Shown one piece after another: positions 15,276 to 24,361 of a DNA stretch of 37,146 nt. The notes under the pieces are model-generated. The model worked only from the letters and a program-made list of their open reading frames with translations, was not told the DNA's origin and searched no databases. Source of the DNA: an uncultured Clostridia bacterium (GTDB lineage Bacteria > Bacillota > Clostridia > Oscillospirales > CAG-272); the NCBI GenBank assembly GCA_904501985.1, contig CAJGCT010000012.1, positions 1 to 37,146 on the forward strand, in the 5' to 3' direction. The number at the start of each line of letters is the position of its first letter. Position 1 is the stretch's first letter. The translations under genes were made by a program, and so were the position numbers.

Positions 15276-15307
15276 AAATCCGAAAGCGAACGCTTTCGGA
15301 TTTTTTT
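15276..15307. terminator. Terminator of tRNA-Gln, shared with the convergent gene
   Basis: A 13-bp perfect stem aaatccgaaagcg/cgctttcggattt with a two-base loop and a T-run. It can also end the gene converging from 15307. Confidence 0.85.
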
Positions 15308-15555
15308 CATTTCTTCAGTTTTCCGAGAATTCCGCCAAGAGCATCCTTTATGCCGTCTGCCTTGTCAGCGATATCACCTACTGCAAGCTTTGCCTTAACG
15401 CCGTCAATAATCTTCTCGATAACGTCATCAGGCAGATCAACACCGAGCACTTCCTCAAGTGCCTTTACAGGCTCAGTCTTGAACTTGGCGCGAAGCGCAT
15501 CATCGCTCTTTATTTTCGCAACCACCGCTTCAATTTTTTCCTTGATCTCATCCAT
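15307..15555 (-). CDS. Small helical protein, Nif11/NHLP-leader-like
   Basis: An 82-residue cytoplasmic protein. Residues 1-50 (AKIKSDDALRAKFKTEPVKA, then LEEVLGVDLPDD) have the pattern of Nif11/nitrile-hydratase-type leader domains, in which 'F/L..DP..AL...G..LP' recurs. The tail is Gly/Lys/Asp-rich (DIADKADGIKDALGGILGKL) and has no Cys. Short proteins like this are common in gut Clostridia and mostly have unknown roles. Leader resemblance alone does not make it a RiPP precursor and no modifying enzyme is adjacent. GGAGG lies 8 bases before the ATG. Confidence 0.7.
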   Translation of the reverse strand: MDEIKEKIEAVVAKIKSDDALRAKFKTEPVKALEEVLGVDLPDDVIEKIIDGVKAKLAVGDIADKADGIKDALGGILGKLKK

Positions 15556-15589
15556 GTTTTTATCCTCCGTAATAATTTATTTCCGCATC

Positions 15590-16567
15590 TTAAAGATGCT
15601 TTTTTATTTCAAGATACAGGGCATCTGCATAAATATCCATACCGAAATCGTGGGGATGAAGTCCGTCTGTATAATACGCAGGATCGCACGGTGCAAGCTT
15701 GCTTCCGTCGATTACAGTCACATTGGCAAGTCCCGCCGCGGCGTTTTCAATAACACCGTGGACCTCGCTGAGAGGACCGCCGAACTTTCCGATTCGCGTG
15801 TTCGTCGCGCGCCAGATGGGAGATATGGCAAATATGCGTACCAATGGGAATTTTCTCGAAAGAGCCACCATAAAATCGCGGCTTCGCTTTGTCAGCGTTT
15901 CGCGGCTGTGAACGATCCAATCGTTTGTGCCGTATGCCACGGTTATTATGTCGGGAGTAACCGGTTCTTCCACATCGAGAAGCTCCGGAAAGAAGCGGTC
16001 ACCGGCGATTGCTTTGTTGTAAAGGTCGGCATCAAGTCTTGCCGCAAGCTGCGCGGCATATGTACGGGATGTAATCTGTGCGTTTTGTCCCATGGTAATG
16101 GAATCGCCAAACGCCATGAGGATACGTGAGCGGCGAAGCGGTTTTAAAATCGCGCCGTCGTTAAGTGTGATATCCGAGACGGTGACGTTTTTCTGCCATG
16201 GGAGATGGATTTCTACATTCTTAACGCTCTCGCCAAGCTCGGTCAGCTCTATTTTTCCCCTTGTATTAAAATCAACCGGGAAATTTCCGGCAGATCTGCC
16301 GTCAACGAACACCTCTATCCAGCCAAAACCGAGGCTGTGGTCGGTGTAGTGTCCATATGTGAGGGAAAAGTTTGTAGAATCAGTTGTAAACGCAAGGCGA
16401 ACACCGGAATTTACCAGCGTCTTTTTGCCGTACATCTCGTCGCGGTATTTTATATATGCATTCGTCTGCTCTTTGGTGAATCTGCGGAATTCAAAGCCTC
16501 CGTTACCGGAAATAACGCTCTCCGCGCCGCAGGTTATGGCTTTCACCTGCTCCAAATTCAAAATCAT
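15590..16567 (-). CDS. SGNH/GDSL hydrolase with N-terminal beta domain (CE2-like)
   Basis: A 325-residue esterase. The N-terminal 145 residues are beta-rich and look like the jelly-roll domain of carbohydrate esterase family 2-type enzymes. The catalytic domain then has all SGNH blocks: FGDSITMG (nucleophile Ser), the AIAGDR Gly, YGTND (Asn) and TDGLHPHDFG (Asp and His). Members remove acetyl or other acyl groups from polysaccharides. There is no signal peptide, so it acts inside the cell or on imported oligosaccharides. AAGGAG lies before the ATG. A dispersed repeat separates it from the ABC operon. Confidence 0.88.
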   Translation of the reverse strand: MILNLEQVKAITCGAESVISGNGGFEFRRFTKEQTNAYIKYRDEMYGKKTLVNSGVRLAFTTDSTNFSLTYGHYTDHSLGFGWIEVFVDGRSAGNFPVDFNTRGKIELTELGESVKNVEIHLPWQKNVTVSDITLNDGAILKPLRRSRILMAFGDSITMGQNAQITSRTYAAQLAARLDADLYNKAIAGDRFFPELLDVEEPVTPDIITVAYGTNDWIVHSRETLTKRSRDFMVALSRKFPLVRIFAISPIWRATNTRIGKFGGPLSEVHGVIENAAAGLANVTVIDGSKLAPCDPAYYTDGLHPHDFGMDIYADALYLEIKKHL

Positions 16568-16663
16568 ACCATTTTCTCCTTAAAATTATACTTAACACCT
16601 TAATTGTACCACAAAATTCCCGTTCTGTCACTATAATTTTGTAAATTTCTTAACTTTTGTGTG

Positions 16664-17002
16664 GGAGTACGGTCGCTTTTTGAAAAAAGCTCCGCAAAAA
16701 CTTTATACAGGGAATTTTATCCACAGAGTGTTTATATGACGCTCCGAAACGCTCCCAGGAGCCGGGCCCCTTATCCCGGCGGATCGTTTCATATAGCCGT
16801 ATCTCTTGCGGCACAGCCTTTCAAGGTGCAAATAAAAGTTAGAATTACCACAAGCCAAGCCGCCGGAATGGTGCGGGGCCATGCAGGCGGCGCGAGTTAG
16901 GCGCATGAGAGATTCTGCAATCGCGTTGCCTTAGCGTTGTAGTGTTTCCTTTGTATAAAGTTCTTTGCACAGCTTTCTTTCAAGAAAGCGCGTAATTCCT
17001 AT
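16664..17002. repeat. Dispersed MITE-like repeat, copy B
   Basis: Left inverted end 16668-16712 (tacggtcgctttttgaaaaa, then agctccgcaaaaactttata, cagg). Right end about 16948-17000 (tgtataaagttctttgcaca, then gctttctttcaagaaagcgc) is its diverged complement. The core is at 16855-16896. About 130 bases before the core match copy C (ATCTCTTGCGG, CAGCCTTTCA, AAGTTAGAATTAC). Small frames on either strand here are noncoding products of the repeat. Confidence 0.85.
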
Positions 17003-17064
17003 ATGCAAACAAATTCCCCTCACAAAAACACACCGCCCACACAAATGCGAGCGGTGTGTCGTTG

Positions 17065-19299
17065 TCAGTTAGCAATACCCTGATGCTCGATGACGGACTG
17101 CGCCATCTTGCGCTGAGCCATTACCAGCTTGTAGTATATGCCCTTGTTTTCGAGAAGCTCCGAGTGAGTGCCGAACTCGGCAACACGACCCTTGTCAAGC
17201 ACAAGAAGCTTGTCCGCATTGCGAAGCGTTGAGAGACGGTGCGCAATGGCAAATACCGTGCGCCCCTCAGTAAGCTTATTAAGCGAATCCTGAATAAGCT
17301 TCTCCGTCTCAGTGTCAAGTGCCGCCGTAGCCTCGTCAAGTATCATTATGCGCGGATCGTGTATCACCGCCCTGGCAATGGCAATGCGCTGACGCTCACC
17401 GCCCGACAGCGAATATCCCTTCTCGCCTACCATCGTGTTGTAGCCCTCGGGGAGATTCAGAATAAAATCGTGAGCGTTTGCAATGCGCGCCGCCGCGATC
17501 ACCTGCTCATCTGTTGCATGGGGCATAGCGTAGCGGATGTTGTCGCGGATCGTACCCGAAAACAGGAATGTCTCCTGAAGCACTACGCCTATCTGCGTGC
17601 GCAGAGCGTTCTGGGATATGTCCTTGATGTTAACGCCGTCGATCTCAATAGCACCCTCATTTACGTCGTACAGACGCATGAGAAGATTTATAAGCGTGGT
17701 CTTTCCGCATCCGGAATGTCCCACAATACCAATCATCTCACCGGGATTTACATGGAACGATATGCCCTCAAGCACGGGATTGTAGCTCTCGTAGCCAAAC
17801 GTCACATTCTTAACGTCGATCTCGCCCTCGATTCGGATATCAATAGGAAGATCAATGTCCGCAACCTCCTGATTTTCCTCGATTATCTCGAATATCTTTG
17901 AAAGCGAGGTCAAGAAGTTGGAGATGTTTCTCGGAATAAAGGTGATGTACATGAGCGGCGCATAGATAATGTTTGCGTAGGAGTTTATCTGATGAAGCTC
18001 ACCCACAAGCATTTTGCCGTTAAACAGCAGGTAATTTCCGTACATCAGTATAAAATAGCTTCCAAGCTTTATGGCAAAGCCAAGGAGTGGGAACACCGTG
18101 TCAAACACCTTGGCATTGCGCTCATTCTGCGCCGCGTGCTTTACCGAAGCACTCTTGAAGCGTGCGATCTCGCTCGCCTCACGCCCGAAGCACTTTACAA
18201 CGCGAATACCGTTAAGGATGTCCTGGAGCAGGTGATTTGTGCGCTGACCAAGCACCCAAAGTCTGCGGTTGCGAAGCTGTACGGATTTCCAGAACTTCGA
18301 TATAAGGAACACCACAAAGGGGATGGGCACAAAGATGAACAGTGCCATTATGGGGCTTATAACAAGCATCACCACAAGTCCTGTTAAGAACGAGAACACC
18401 TGAACAAACAGGTTCGGGAGCTGGTTTACTATAAAGTCCTGCGCCACGTTGACATCGCCGTTGATTCTACCCATAAGGTCGCCGGTGGACTTGCGCTGTA
18501 CGCTTGACATGGAGAGCGACTGTATCTTTTCATAAAGGAGCGTGCGCATCATAAGGGTAAACTTGTTGCCCGTGATGGCGGACAGCCTGCTTTGAAGCAC
18601 AGCTAACGCGCGGTGGAACAGATCAAGGGAAACTATGGCGGCGACGATAAATACGAACTCCGTCATCTTGTCCGCTCTTCCGTGGGTGGTCTCGTTAAGG
18701 ATGTAGTTGTTAAGCGCGATCTTCTGTATCTGCGGCACAACGAATTGGAATATTACGTTGAACACCGCCACAACAAAGGGAAAGCACATCATAAGCCGCA
18801 GACCCTTGGTCAGAGCGAACACTTTTTTGTAGACCTCCATGTGGTCAAGGCAGTACGGACAGATGTTTGTGCCGCGCACAAAGGGTCTGCCGCATTTGGG
18901 GCAGAATCGCTCCCTCTCGGAGTTTGTTATAGGCGCGTCCCGCGACTGATCCTCGGCGAGAATCTCGCACGCCTTTACAATGACCGCGTATCTCGGCAGA
19001 TGCCGTCCCGACACAAACTGGCAGATAAGGGTCGTTCCCTCCCCGAAATCTGCGTAGAATCCGCAGCTTCCGTACATGACCTCGGTCCTGAAGTCCTTGG
19101 CGCCTGCAAGAGTGTACTCCGCAAGCAGTCTGTCGTCAAGTATCTTGTATATCTTTTTGTTGGTTATGGCAATAAAGCCCGATACGAACTTATCCTCAAG
19201 GATATTGAACGGAATGCAGTACATGAGCTTTTCTCCCTCATGCACCACCGCCGAAAGCACCGCATTCTCGCGCTCCGGCAGATCAAACATAAGTCTCAC
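17065..19299 (-). CDS. ABC exporter subunit with zinc ribbon (half of a heterodimer)
   Basis: A 744-residue half transporter. The first 130 residues form a soluble domain of unknown type. A zinc ribbon follows (CPKCGRPFVRGTNICPYC, about 133-150), then six membrane helices (about 170-465) of the type IV exporter fold. The ATPase domain (about 490-730) has Walker A GHSGCGKTT, signature LSGGERQRIA, Walker B RIMILDEATAALD and the H-loop AHRLSTL. The start is a GTG with AAGGAAG upstream. It is the third gene of an operon, 18 bases after the DUF1854 gene. With the 841-residue protein it probably forms a heterodimer exporting an unknown substrate. Confidence 0.93.
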   Translation of the reverse strand: MRLMFDLPERENAVLSAVVHEGEKLMYCIPFNILEDKFVSGFIAITNKKIYKILDDRLLAEYTLAGAKDFRTEVMYGSCGFYADFGEGTTLICQFVSGRHLPRYAVIVKACEILAEDQSRDAPITNSERERFCPKCGRPFVRGTNICPYCLDHMEVYKKVFALTKGLRLMMCFPFVVAVFNVIFQFVVPQIQKIALNNYILNETTHGRADKMTEFVFIVAAIVSLDLFHRALAVLQSRLSAITGNKFTLMMRTLLYEKIQSLSMSSVQRKSTGDLMGRINGDVNVAQDFIVNQLPNLFVQVFSFLTGLVVMLVISPIMALFIFVPIPFVVFLISKFWKSVQLRNRRLWVLGQRTNHLLQDILNGIRVVKCFGREASEIARFKSASVKHAAQNERNAKVFDTVFPLLGFAIKLGSYFILMYGNYLLFNGKMLVGELHQINSYANIIYAPLMYITFIPRNISNFLTSLSKIFEIIEENQEVADIDLPIDIRIEGEIDVKNVTFGYESYNPVLEGISFHVNPGEMIGIVGHSGCGKTTLINLLMRLYDVNEGAIEIDGVNIKDISQNALRTQIGVVLQETFLFSGTIRDNIRYAMPHATDEQVIAAARIANAHDFILNLPEGYNTMVGEKGYSLSGGERQRIAIARAVIHDPRIMILDEATAALDTETEKLIQDSLNKLTEGRTVFAIAHRLSTLRNADKLLVLDKGRVAEFGTHSELLENKGIYYKLVMAQRKMAQSVIEHQGIAN

Positions 19300-19317
19300 A
19301 GACTCACTTCCTTCCCT

Positions 19318-19938
19318 TTAGAGATAGATCTCGATCTTCTTAAGGCTTGCCGCGTCAAGATTTGCAGGATCGCGTATCTCAAACACGTTTCCGTCGATAT
19401 CGTTTATGAGTATACGTCCATCCTCTAAGATTCGGATGTTTGAAAACGGATTGTTTAAAACAAAGGTAACGTGTCCTGCGGTGGTCACGACCTCCCAATA
19501 AAGATAACCGAACTTGTCCTTTACAGACATTATCTTCTGTATTTCGGGAGTGAAATAACGTCTGTCAAGCTCCTCGGAAAGAAGCTGTCGTGTCGCCTCG
19601 TCAAAGTCGGTGATGCGGCGTATCATGCCGATCTCCTTGCCTCGCCCCTGCTTCTTTGAATCCGGCTCTCTGACTGAGAGAAATTCGTCCGGATTTGTTA
19701 CGGGGAACGAGCGGAGCACCACAACGCGCTCGAACTCTTCCTCCTCTCCCTTGTCGTTTATTATCTTAAGGGAGATAAGATTACCGCCGGAGCGGCTGAA
19801 CCATGCATTTTCCGGAGTAAGCGCAATTGAAACGCGCTGATTTTCAAGTATCAGATCACCGTCATCCTCGCCGTCGCCGAGAATATCGTTTTTCGGCTTG
19901 GTGCTCGGTTTTGCGGTAGTTTTTTTATCTTCAGCCAT
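19318..19938 (-). CDS. DUF1854 family protein
   Basis: A 206-residue cytoplasmic protein. The N-terminus is Lys/Thr/Asp-rich and probably flexible. The body (VSIALTPENAWFSRSGGNLI, then RVVVLRSFPVTNPDEFLSVR, EIGMIRRI) matches the DUF1854 pattern, ending in NIRILEDGRILINDIDGNVF. DUF1854 proteins are known beside a pair of ABC exporters, a set often labelled cyanophycin-metabolism-associated in proteobacteria. The start at 19938 follows GGAGG; an ATG at 19962 overlaps the upstream gene. Gaps to both transporter genes are about 20 bases, so all three are cotranscribed. Its exact role is unknown; an accessory or regulatory subunit is likely. Confidence 0.88.
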   Translation of the reverse strand: MAEDKKTTAKPSTKPKNDILGDGEDDGDLILENQRVSIALTPENAWFSRSGGNLISLKIINDKGEEEEFERVVVLRSFPVTNPDEFLSVREPDSKKQGRGKEIGMIRRITDFDEATRQLLSEELDRRYFTPEIQKIMSVKDKFGYLYWEVVTTAGHVTFVLNNPFSNIRILEDGRILINDIDGNVFEIRDPANLDAASLKKIEIYL

Positions 19939-19958
19939 GATTATTCCTCCATTTAAGA

Positions 19959-22484
19959 TCACATTCCAGCGATTATCTTCTTATTGGCTTCGTTCTGAAG
20001 AGTGTACAGCTTGAAGAACATTCCCTTTTTCGAAAGAAGCTCCGCGTGCGTACCCTCCTCGGCTATCTCACCGTTTTCAATGACGAACAGCTTGTTGCAG
20101 TCCTTAAGAGTGGAAAGCCTGTGAGCAATGGTAATGGTGGTTCTGCCTTCAATAAGCGCCGACAGCGCATCCTGTATGAGACGCTCGGTCTCGGTGTCCA
20201 TAGCCGCCGTTGCTTCATCAAGAATAAGCACGGACGGCGCAAGAAGAAGTGCACGCGCTATTGATACACGCTGCTTCTCACCGCCGGACAGTGACCGGCT
20301 TCCCGTACCCACAAGGGTCTCATATCCCTCCGGCAGGCGGAGAATGAAATCGTGGGCGTTTGCCGCCTTTGCGGCGGCTATAACCTCTTCCATGGACGCA
20401 TCCGGTCTTGCATATCGGATATTGTCGGCTATAGTGCCTTTAAAGAGGAATATTTCCTGGGAAACTATAGAGATGTTGTCTCTGAGTGATTTTGTGGCGA
20501 TATTCTTTACATTATGACCGTCGATCTCAATAGTACCGCTTATGGTATCGTAGAGACGGTTAATTAAATTGGCAATGGTGGATTTTCCGCTTCCCGTGTG
20601 TCCCACAAGACCGATATGGTCGCCTGCGTTTATCTTAAGGGAAACATTCTTAAGTATTGGACGGTTAGCGGCGTAGTGGAAGCATACATTCTTAAATTCA
20701 ATGTCGCCGCGAAGGGTTTCAAGCTTTACGGGGTCTTTCGCATCGGTGATCTCCGGCACGGCATCGGTGATCTCAAACATACGCTGTGCGCAGTTTGCGG
20801 TATCCGTTACCATGTTGGTGAAATTGGTGAAGAAGTTAAGGGGACCGAATATCATGCCGATATATCCGAGATATGTTGCAAAATCACCGTAGGTCATCTG
20901 CTTGTCCATTACCTCAAGGCCGCCGAATCCCCATATTACCTGACTCGAAAGACCGATGAGCAGTCCCACCACGGGGAAAATTGTCAGTGACACGAGGTTT
21001 GTCTGAAGATTTGCCTTTGTAAGCCTTTCGGCGTATGTATAGAAGCGTGAGGTCTCCTCAGCTTCCTTTGAAAACGCCTTTACCACGCGGATTCCCGTCA
21101 GGGAGTCGCCAAGCACCGCGTTAAGGCTCGAAGAACGTCTCCACTGCTTTGAATACATTCTCCAAAGCTTCGGAAGCATGAATTTGAATATGCATACGAT
21201 TATGGGGACAGGGATAAACACGATAAGGGTCAGCTTCCAATTGAGCATAAAGAGGAATACAGTAAGACCGATAAAGTTCACCGCGTTTATGACAAAGTTC
21301 GGTACGCCGTCGATGAAAAACGCGCGAATGCGGTCAGCATCGTAGTTTACCCTTGTGATAAGCCGTCCCGTCTGATTGTTGTTGAAGAATGACAGTGACA
21401 GATTCTGGAGCGCCGTGAAGATATCCATCTTCATATTAAGCGTCACCTTTGTTGACATGGTAGCATTTGCACGGTTTTGTATGATGGACACGCCAAGGGA
21501 CAAAAGTGCTATCCCGAAGATCACTCCGATCACAATAAACAGCCAATTCTCGCTGTGAAGCGTACCTACCGCCTTGCCGGCAATCACTCCCGGCTCGGAT
21601 ATTACCTGATCGTAGAGTATCTGATTTGAGATTATGGGGTTTATAAGCTGTATGAACGATGTGGCAAGCATACAGACAAGCACCGTGGCAAGCTGCAGCT
21701 TAAATGGCTTGAAATATCCGAGCAGTCTTACGAATACCGCCTTCCTGTTGGTGCAGTGGTTGCATATTTTTCGCTCCTGATCGTCGTATACCCTGCCGCA
21801 TTTCGTACATTTCGCGTTGAACTGCTCGAAAATTGGATCATCGTCCTTTACCTCGTCACCGCGTATGAGGCGGTTCATCAGGTCTACAAATGCAAAGAGC
21901 TTGCGTTTCTTTGCGTTGGTGGAGTAGGCGATTATCACCGTGGTAGCATCGGCATCACGCTGTGCCTGAAGCTTTTTCGCTTCTCCGTAGTCAAGCTTTA
22001 CGTCCGCCGGTGTGATGTCCACATCATGCGAATGATCCTTGGCAAGCAGTCGGTTTGAGGAAACGAAGTTGTCAACATAAGCGTCCGAAACACGCTTCAT
22101 GTCAAACTCGCGGAACACCGCGTTTTTGTAAAGGTCGGGAATGAAAGCATCCTTCGGCGGCTTATATTCCTTGCCTGCCTTGGCGGCCTTGGCTTTGGCA
22201 TCCTCTGCCGCGCGGCGCGCCCTCTTACGCTTTTCCACGGTCTCGTTGTCCGACGTTACCGACATGGCATAAAGCATCTTCTTCCCTGCATCAAAAGCAA
22301 GAAAGCTCTCTCCGAACTTTCCGTCGTGGTCAAGGTCAAGCTCAAGCACGACTGACAGCGAATCGGTATCAACGCCGTGCAAGCTAAAGCCTATCCTTGC
22401 CTCCTCGGTAAGTTTGTCAAGTGGGAGCATAAAGGTGTACGATATGACAAGGTGCCATATCTTCTCCTTTCCTTGATTTAACAC
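19959..22484 (-). CDS. ABC exporter subunit with long N-terminal domain and zinc ribbon
   Basis: An 841-residue half transporter. A soluble N-terminal part (1 to about 220) contains a Lys/Ala-rich helical stretch (EKRKRARRAAEDAKAKAAKA) and ends in a zinc ribbon, CTKCGRVYDDQERKICNHC (about 226-244). Six membrane helices (about 255-540) follow. The ATPase domain has Walker A GHTGSGKST, signature LSGGEKQRVS, Walker B VLILDEATAAMD and AHRLSTL. The start is uncertain. The GTG at 22484 has no clear ribosome site, while AAGGAG a few bases downstream points to an out-of-frame ATG, so the true start may be ATG 22430 or the 5' end may carry a small error. First gene of the operon. Confidence 0.9.
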   Translation of the reverse strand: MLNQGKEKIWHLVISYTFMLPLDKLTEEARIGFSLHGVDTDSLSVVLELDLDHDGKFGESFLAFDAGKKMLYAMSVTSDNETVEKRKRARRAAEDAKAKAAKAGKEYKPPKDAFIPDLYKNAVFREFDMKRVSDAYVDNFVSSNRLLAKDHSHDVDITPADVKLDYGEAKKLQAQRDADATTVIIAYSTNAKKRKLFAFVDLMNRLIRGDEVKDDDPIFEQFNAKCTKCGRVYDDQERKICNHCTNRKAVFVRLLGYFKPFKLQLATVLVCMLATSFIQLINPIISNQILYDQVISEPGVIAGKAVGTLHSENWLFIVIGVIFGIALLSLGVSIIQNRANATMSTKVTLNMKMDIFTALQNLSLSFFNNNQTGRLITRVNYDADRIRAFFIDGVPNFVINAVNFIGLTVFLFMLNWKLTLIVFIPVPIIVCIFKFMLPKLWRMYSKQWRRSSSLNAVLGDSLTGIRVVKAFSKEAEETSRFYTYAERLTKANLQTNLVSLTIFPVVGLLIGLSSQVIWGFGGLEVMDKQMTYGDFATYLGYIGMIFGPLNFFTNFTNMVTDTANCAQRMFEITDAVPEITDAKDPVKLETLRGDIEFKNVCFHYAANRPILKNVSLKINAGDHIGLVGHTGSGKSTIANLINRLYDTISGTIEIDGHNVKNIATKSLRDNISIVSQEIFLFKGTIADNIRYARPDASMEEVIAAAKAANAHDFILRLPEGYETLVGTGSRSLSGGEKQRVSIARALLLAPSVLILDEATAAMDTETERLIQDALSALIEGRTTITIAHRLSTLKDCNKLFVIENGEIAEEGTHAELLSKKGMFFKLYTLQNEANKKIIAGM

Positions 22485-22535
22485 ATATCGGTGGAAAAAT
22501 CATCAAAATATCAGTCCACACAAAATAATATGTTA

Positions 22536-22566
22536 CTATAAATATACCATAATTTCACAAAATTTC
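22536..22566 (-). promoter_or_regulatory. Likely promoter of the ABC-DUF1854 operon
   Basis: On the minus strand TTGAAA, about 16 bases, TATATT, in the complement of aatataccataatttcacaa and the following bases. It is weaker than most promoters here. Confidence 0.45.
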
Positions 22567-22660
22567 AAGTAGGATTCGGCAATTTGTTCATTTTTGGCAA
22601 AGCGTACAAAATTGTCATTTTCTTTTAGCAATTTTGACAGTTGCGATTATCCGCAGGATA

Positions 22661-22689
22661 TTGAAAAAAAACGAAAAGTATGGTATAAT
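22661..22689 (+). promoter_or_regulatory. Promoter of the 114-residue unknown gene
   Basis: TTGAAA 22661-22666, 17 bases, TATAAT 22684-22689, 37 bases before the ATG. Confidence 0.65.
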
Positions 22690-22726
22690 AATTGCAGCGC
22701 AATTTTAATTTGTGAGGTAAATACAT

Positions 22727-23071
22727 ATGCTTGGTATATTTAAAAAGCTCTTTAAGCCGAAAAACGAAAATTCTGTGGCATTCAGAATAGAGATGGCAAA
22801 GCATCTTTCGGGACGCGCCATAAAATACTGCAGTGAGCGTGATCCCGAAACGGGAACGGACATCGTTATCGGAAAAGCAGGCTCGCTTTCCATAAAGGAC
22901 GATGAATTTATCGTTCTGTCAAGCGCGGATATCGTATTCCGCTGTAAGATAACCGAGCTTCGCGCTTGGGAGCTTATGAGTAACGACGGTGCAATGCTTA
23001 CAGCCCCCGATCTTACAAAAGGCGGCGCGGAGCGCACCATAATGGTTTACTACACATATTACCGCAAATAA
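22727..23071 (+). CDS. Conserved-looking unknown small protein
   Basis: A 114-residue cytoplasmic protein of unknown function. It begins with a basic segment (MLGIFKKLFKPKNENS) that could touch the membrane. The body (IKYCSERDPETGTDIVIGKA, then IKDDEFIVLSSADIVFRCKI) alternates strands and resembles a PH-like beta domain, ending MVYYTYYRK. GAGGT lies before the ATG and a good promoter precedes it, so it is probably a real single-gene unit. It is divergent from the ABC operon. I recognise no family. Confidence 0.7.
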   Translation: MLGIFKKLFKPKNENSVAFRIEMAKHLSGRAIKYCSERDPETGTDIVIGKAGSLSIKDDEFIVLSSADIVFRCKITELRAWELMSNDGAMLTAPDLTKGGAERTIMVYYTYYRK

Positions 23072-23157
23072 AAATATGAAAAATATCGGAAATTTGCGAT
23101 TTTTTACCGCATTTTTTACTTGTTTCAATTTCGGTACTGTTTTTTTGCCAAAACACC

Positions 23158-23186
23158 TTGACAATTGTGTTTGTTTGGTATATCAT
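23158..23186 (+). promoter_or_regulatory. Promoter of the Gfo dehydrogenase pair
   Basis: TTGACA 23158-23163, 17 bases, TATCAT 23181-23186, about 80 bases upstream of the ATG at 23268. Confidence 0.6.
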
Positions 23187-23267
23187 TGACATATACGGTT
23201 ATAATCAGCCGCAGTTTAGGGGCGGATGTTCCGTAATGTTGAAATTTTATTTGGAGGTTGTTTTACA

Positions 23268-24350
23268 ATGGCTGCAAGAACCGTCAAAGTCGGCATCATC
23301 GGATGCGGCGGTATCGCCAACAGAAAGCATATGCCCGCTCTTAAGAGAGTTGAAGGGGTTGAAATGGTTGCGTTCTGCGATATCGTTATCGAAAAAGCAG
23401 AAAAGGCTGCAAAGGAATTTGGCACTCCCGATGCAAAGATATACGAGGATTACAAGGAGCTGCTCCGTGATGAGTCCATCGAGGTAGTTCACGTGTGCAC
23501 ACCAAACCGCAGTCACAGCTTTATAACTGTTGATGCACTTGATTCCGGCAAGCACGTTATGTGCGAAAAGCCAATGGCTATAAATTCCGCTGAGGCTCTT
23601 AAGATGATTGAGGCAGCTAAGCGTTCCGGCAAGAAGCTCACGATCGGTTATCAGAACCGTCATAATCCCGAATCTCAGTTCCTTAAGGCAGAGGCTGACA
23701 AGGGCACATTCGGCGATATATACTACGCAAAGGCAACCGCTCTGCGCCGCCGCGCAGTTCCCACATGGGGCGTGTTCCTTAACGAATATGAGCAGGGCGG
23801 CGGTCCCCTTATCGACATCGGCACCCATGCTCTTGACCTTACCCTCTGGACAATGAACAACTACAAGCCGAAGTACTGTGTAGGTACAACCTACCATAAG
23901 CTTAGTGGTGACACAAACACCGGCAATGCATATGGAGACTGGGATCCCGAACAGTTTACTGTTGAGGACTCCGCTTTTGGCTTCATCGTAATGGAAAACG
24001 GCGCAACCATCGTGCTTGAATCCGCATGGGCGCTCAACACCCTTGATGTACGCGAGGCTAAGACCACCGTTTGCGGTACAAAGGCAGGCGGCGACATGAA
24101 TAACGGCGTTAATATCAACTCTATTATCAACGGCAAGCAGTGTGTTACCACCGTTGATCTCAAGTCCGGCGGCGTAGTTTTCTATGACGGCAAGCCCGCA
24201 ACTTCTGCTGATCATGAAATACGGCAGTGGATTGACGCTGTTGTAAACGACACCGATCCTTGCGTTCTTCCCGAACAGGCATACACCGTTACCCGTATTC
24301 TTGAGGGCATCTACGAGTCCGCCAAAACAGGTACTATTTACAATTTCTGA
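23268..24350 (+). CDS. Gfo/Idh/MocA family oxidoreductase
   Basis: A 360-residue NAD(P)-dependent dehydrogenase. GxGxxA-type motif GCGGIA is at residues 12-17, preceded by VKVGII. EKPMA lies near 99, the catalytic region reads PLIDIGTHALDLTLW, and HEIRQWIDAV is in the C-terminal domain. This arrangement is typical of sugar and inositol dehydrogenases and of nucleotide-sugar family members. The start at 23268 has GGAGG nine bases upstream; a longer ATG at 23226 is less likely. It is followed by a second family member on the same strand. Codon use is strongly biased toward preferred codons, suggesting good expression. Substrate unknown. Confidence 0.93.
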   Translation: MAARTVKVGIIGCGGIANRKHMPALKRVEGVEMVAFCDIVIEKAEKAAKEFGTPDAKIYEDYKELLRDESIEVVHVCTPNRSHSFITVDALDSGKHVMCEKPMAINSAEALKMIEAAKRSGKKLTIGYQNRHNPESQFLKAEADKGTFGDIYYAKATALRRRAVPTWGVFLNEYEQGGGPLIDIGTHALDLTLWTMNNYKPKYCVGTTYHKLSGDTNTGNAYGDWDPEQFTVEDSAFGFIVMENGATIVLESAWALNTLDVREAKTTVCGTKAGGDMNNGVNINSIINGKQCVTTVDLKSGGVVFYDGKPATSADHEIRQWIDAVVNDTDPCVLPEQAYTVTRILEGIYESAKTGTIYNF

Positions 24351-24361
24351 TTTGGCAAAGG

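Noticed and set aside
16703..16906. A 67-residue minus-strand protein with MAPHHSGG
   Set aside because: It is the translation of the dispersed repeat core; no ribosome site.
23247..24215. A 322-codon minus-strand frame
   Set aside because: Complete shadow of the Gfo/Idh/MocA gene on the plus strand, whose motifs are clear.
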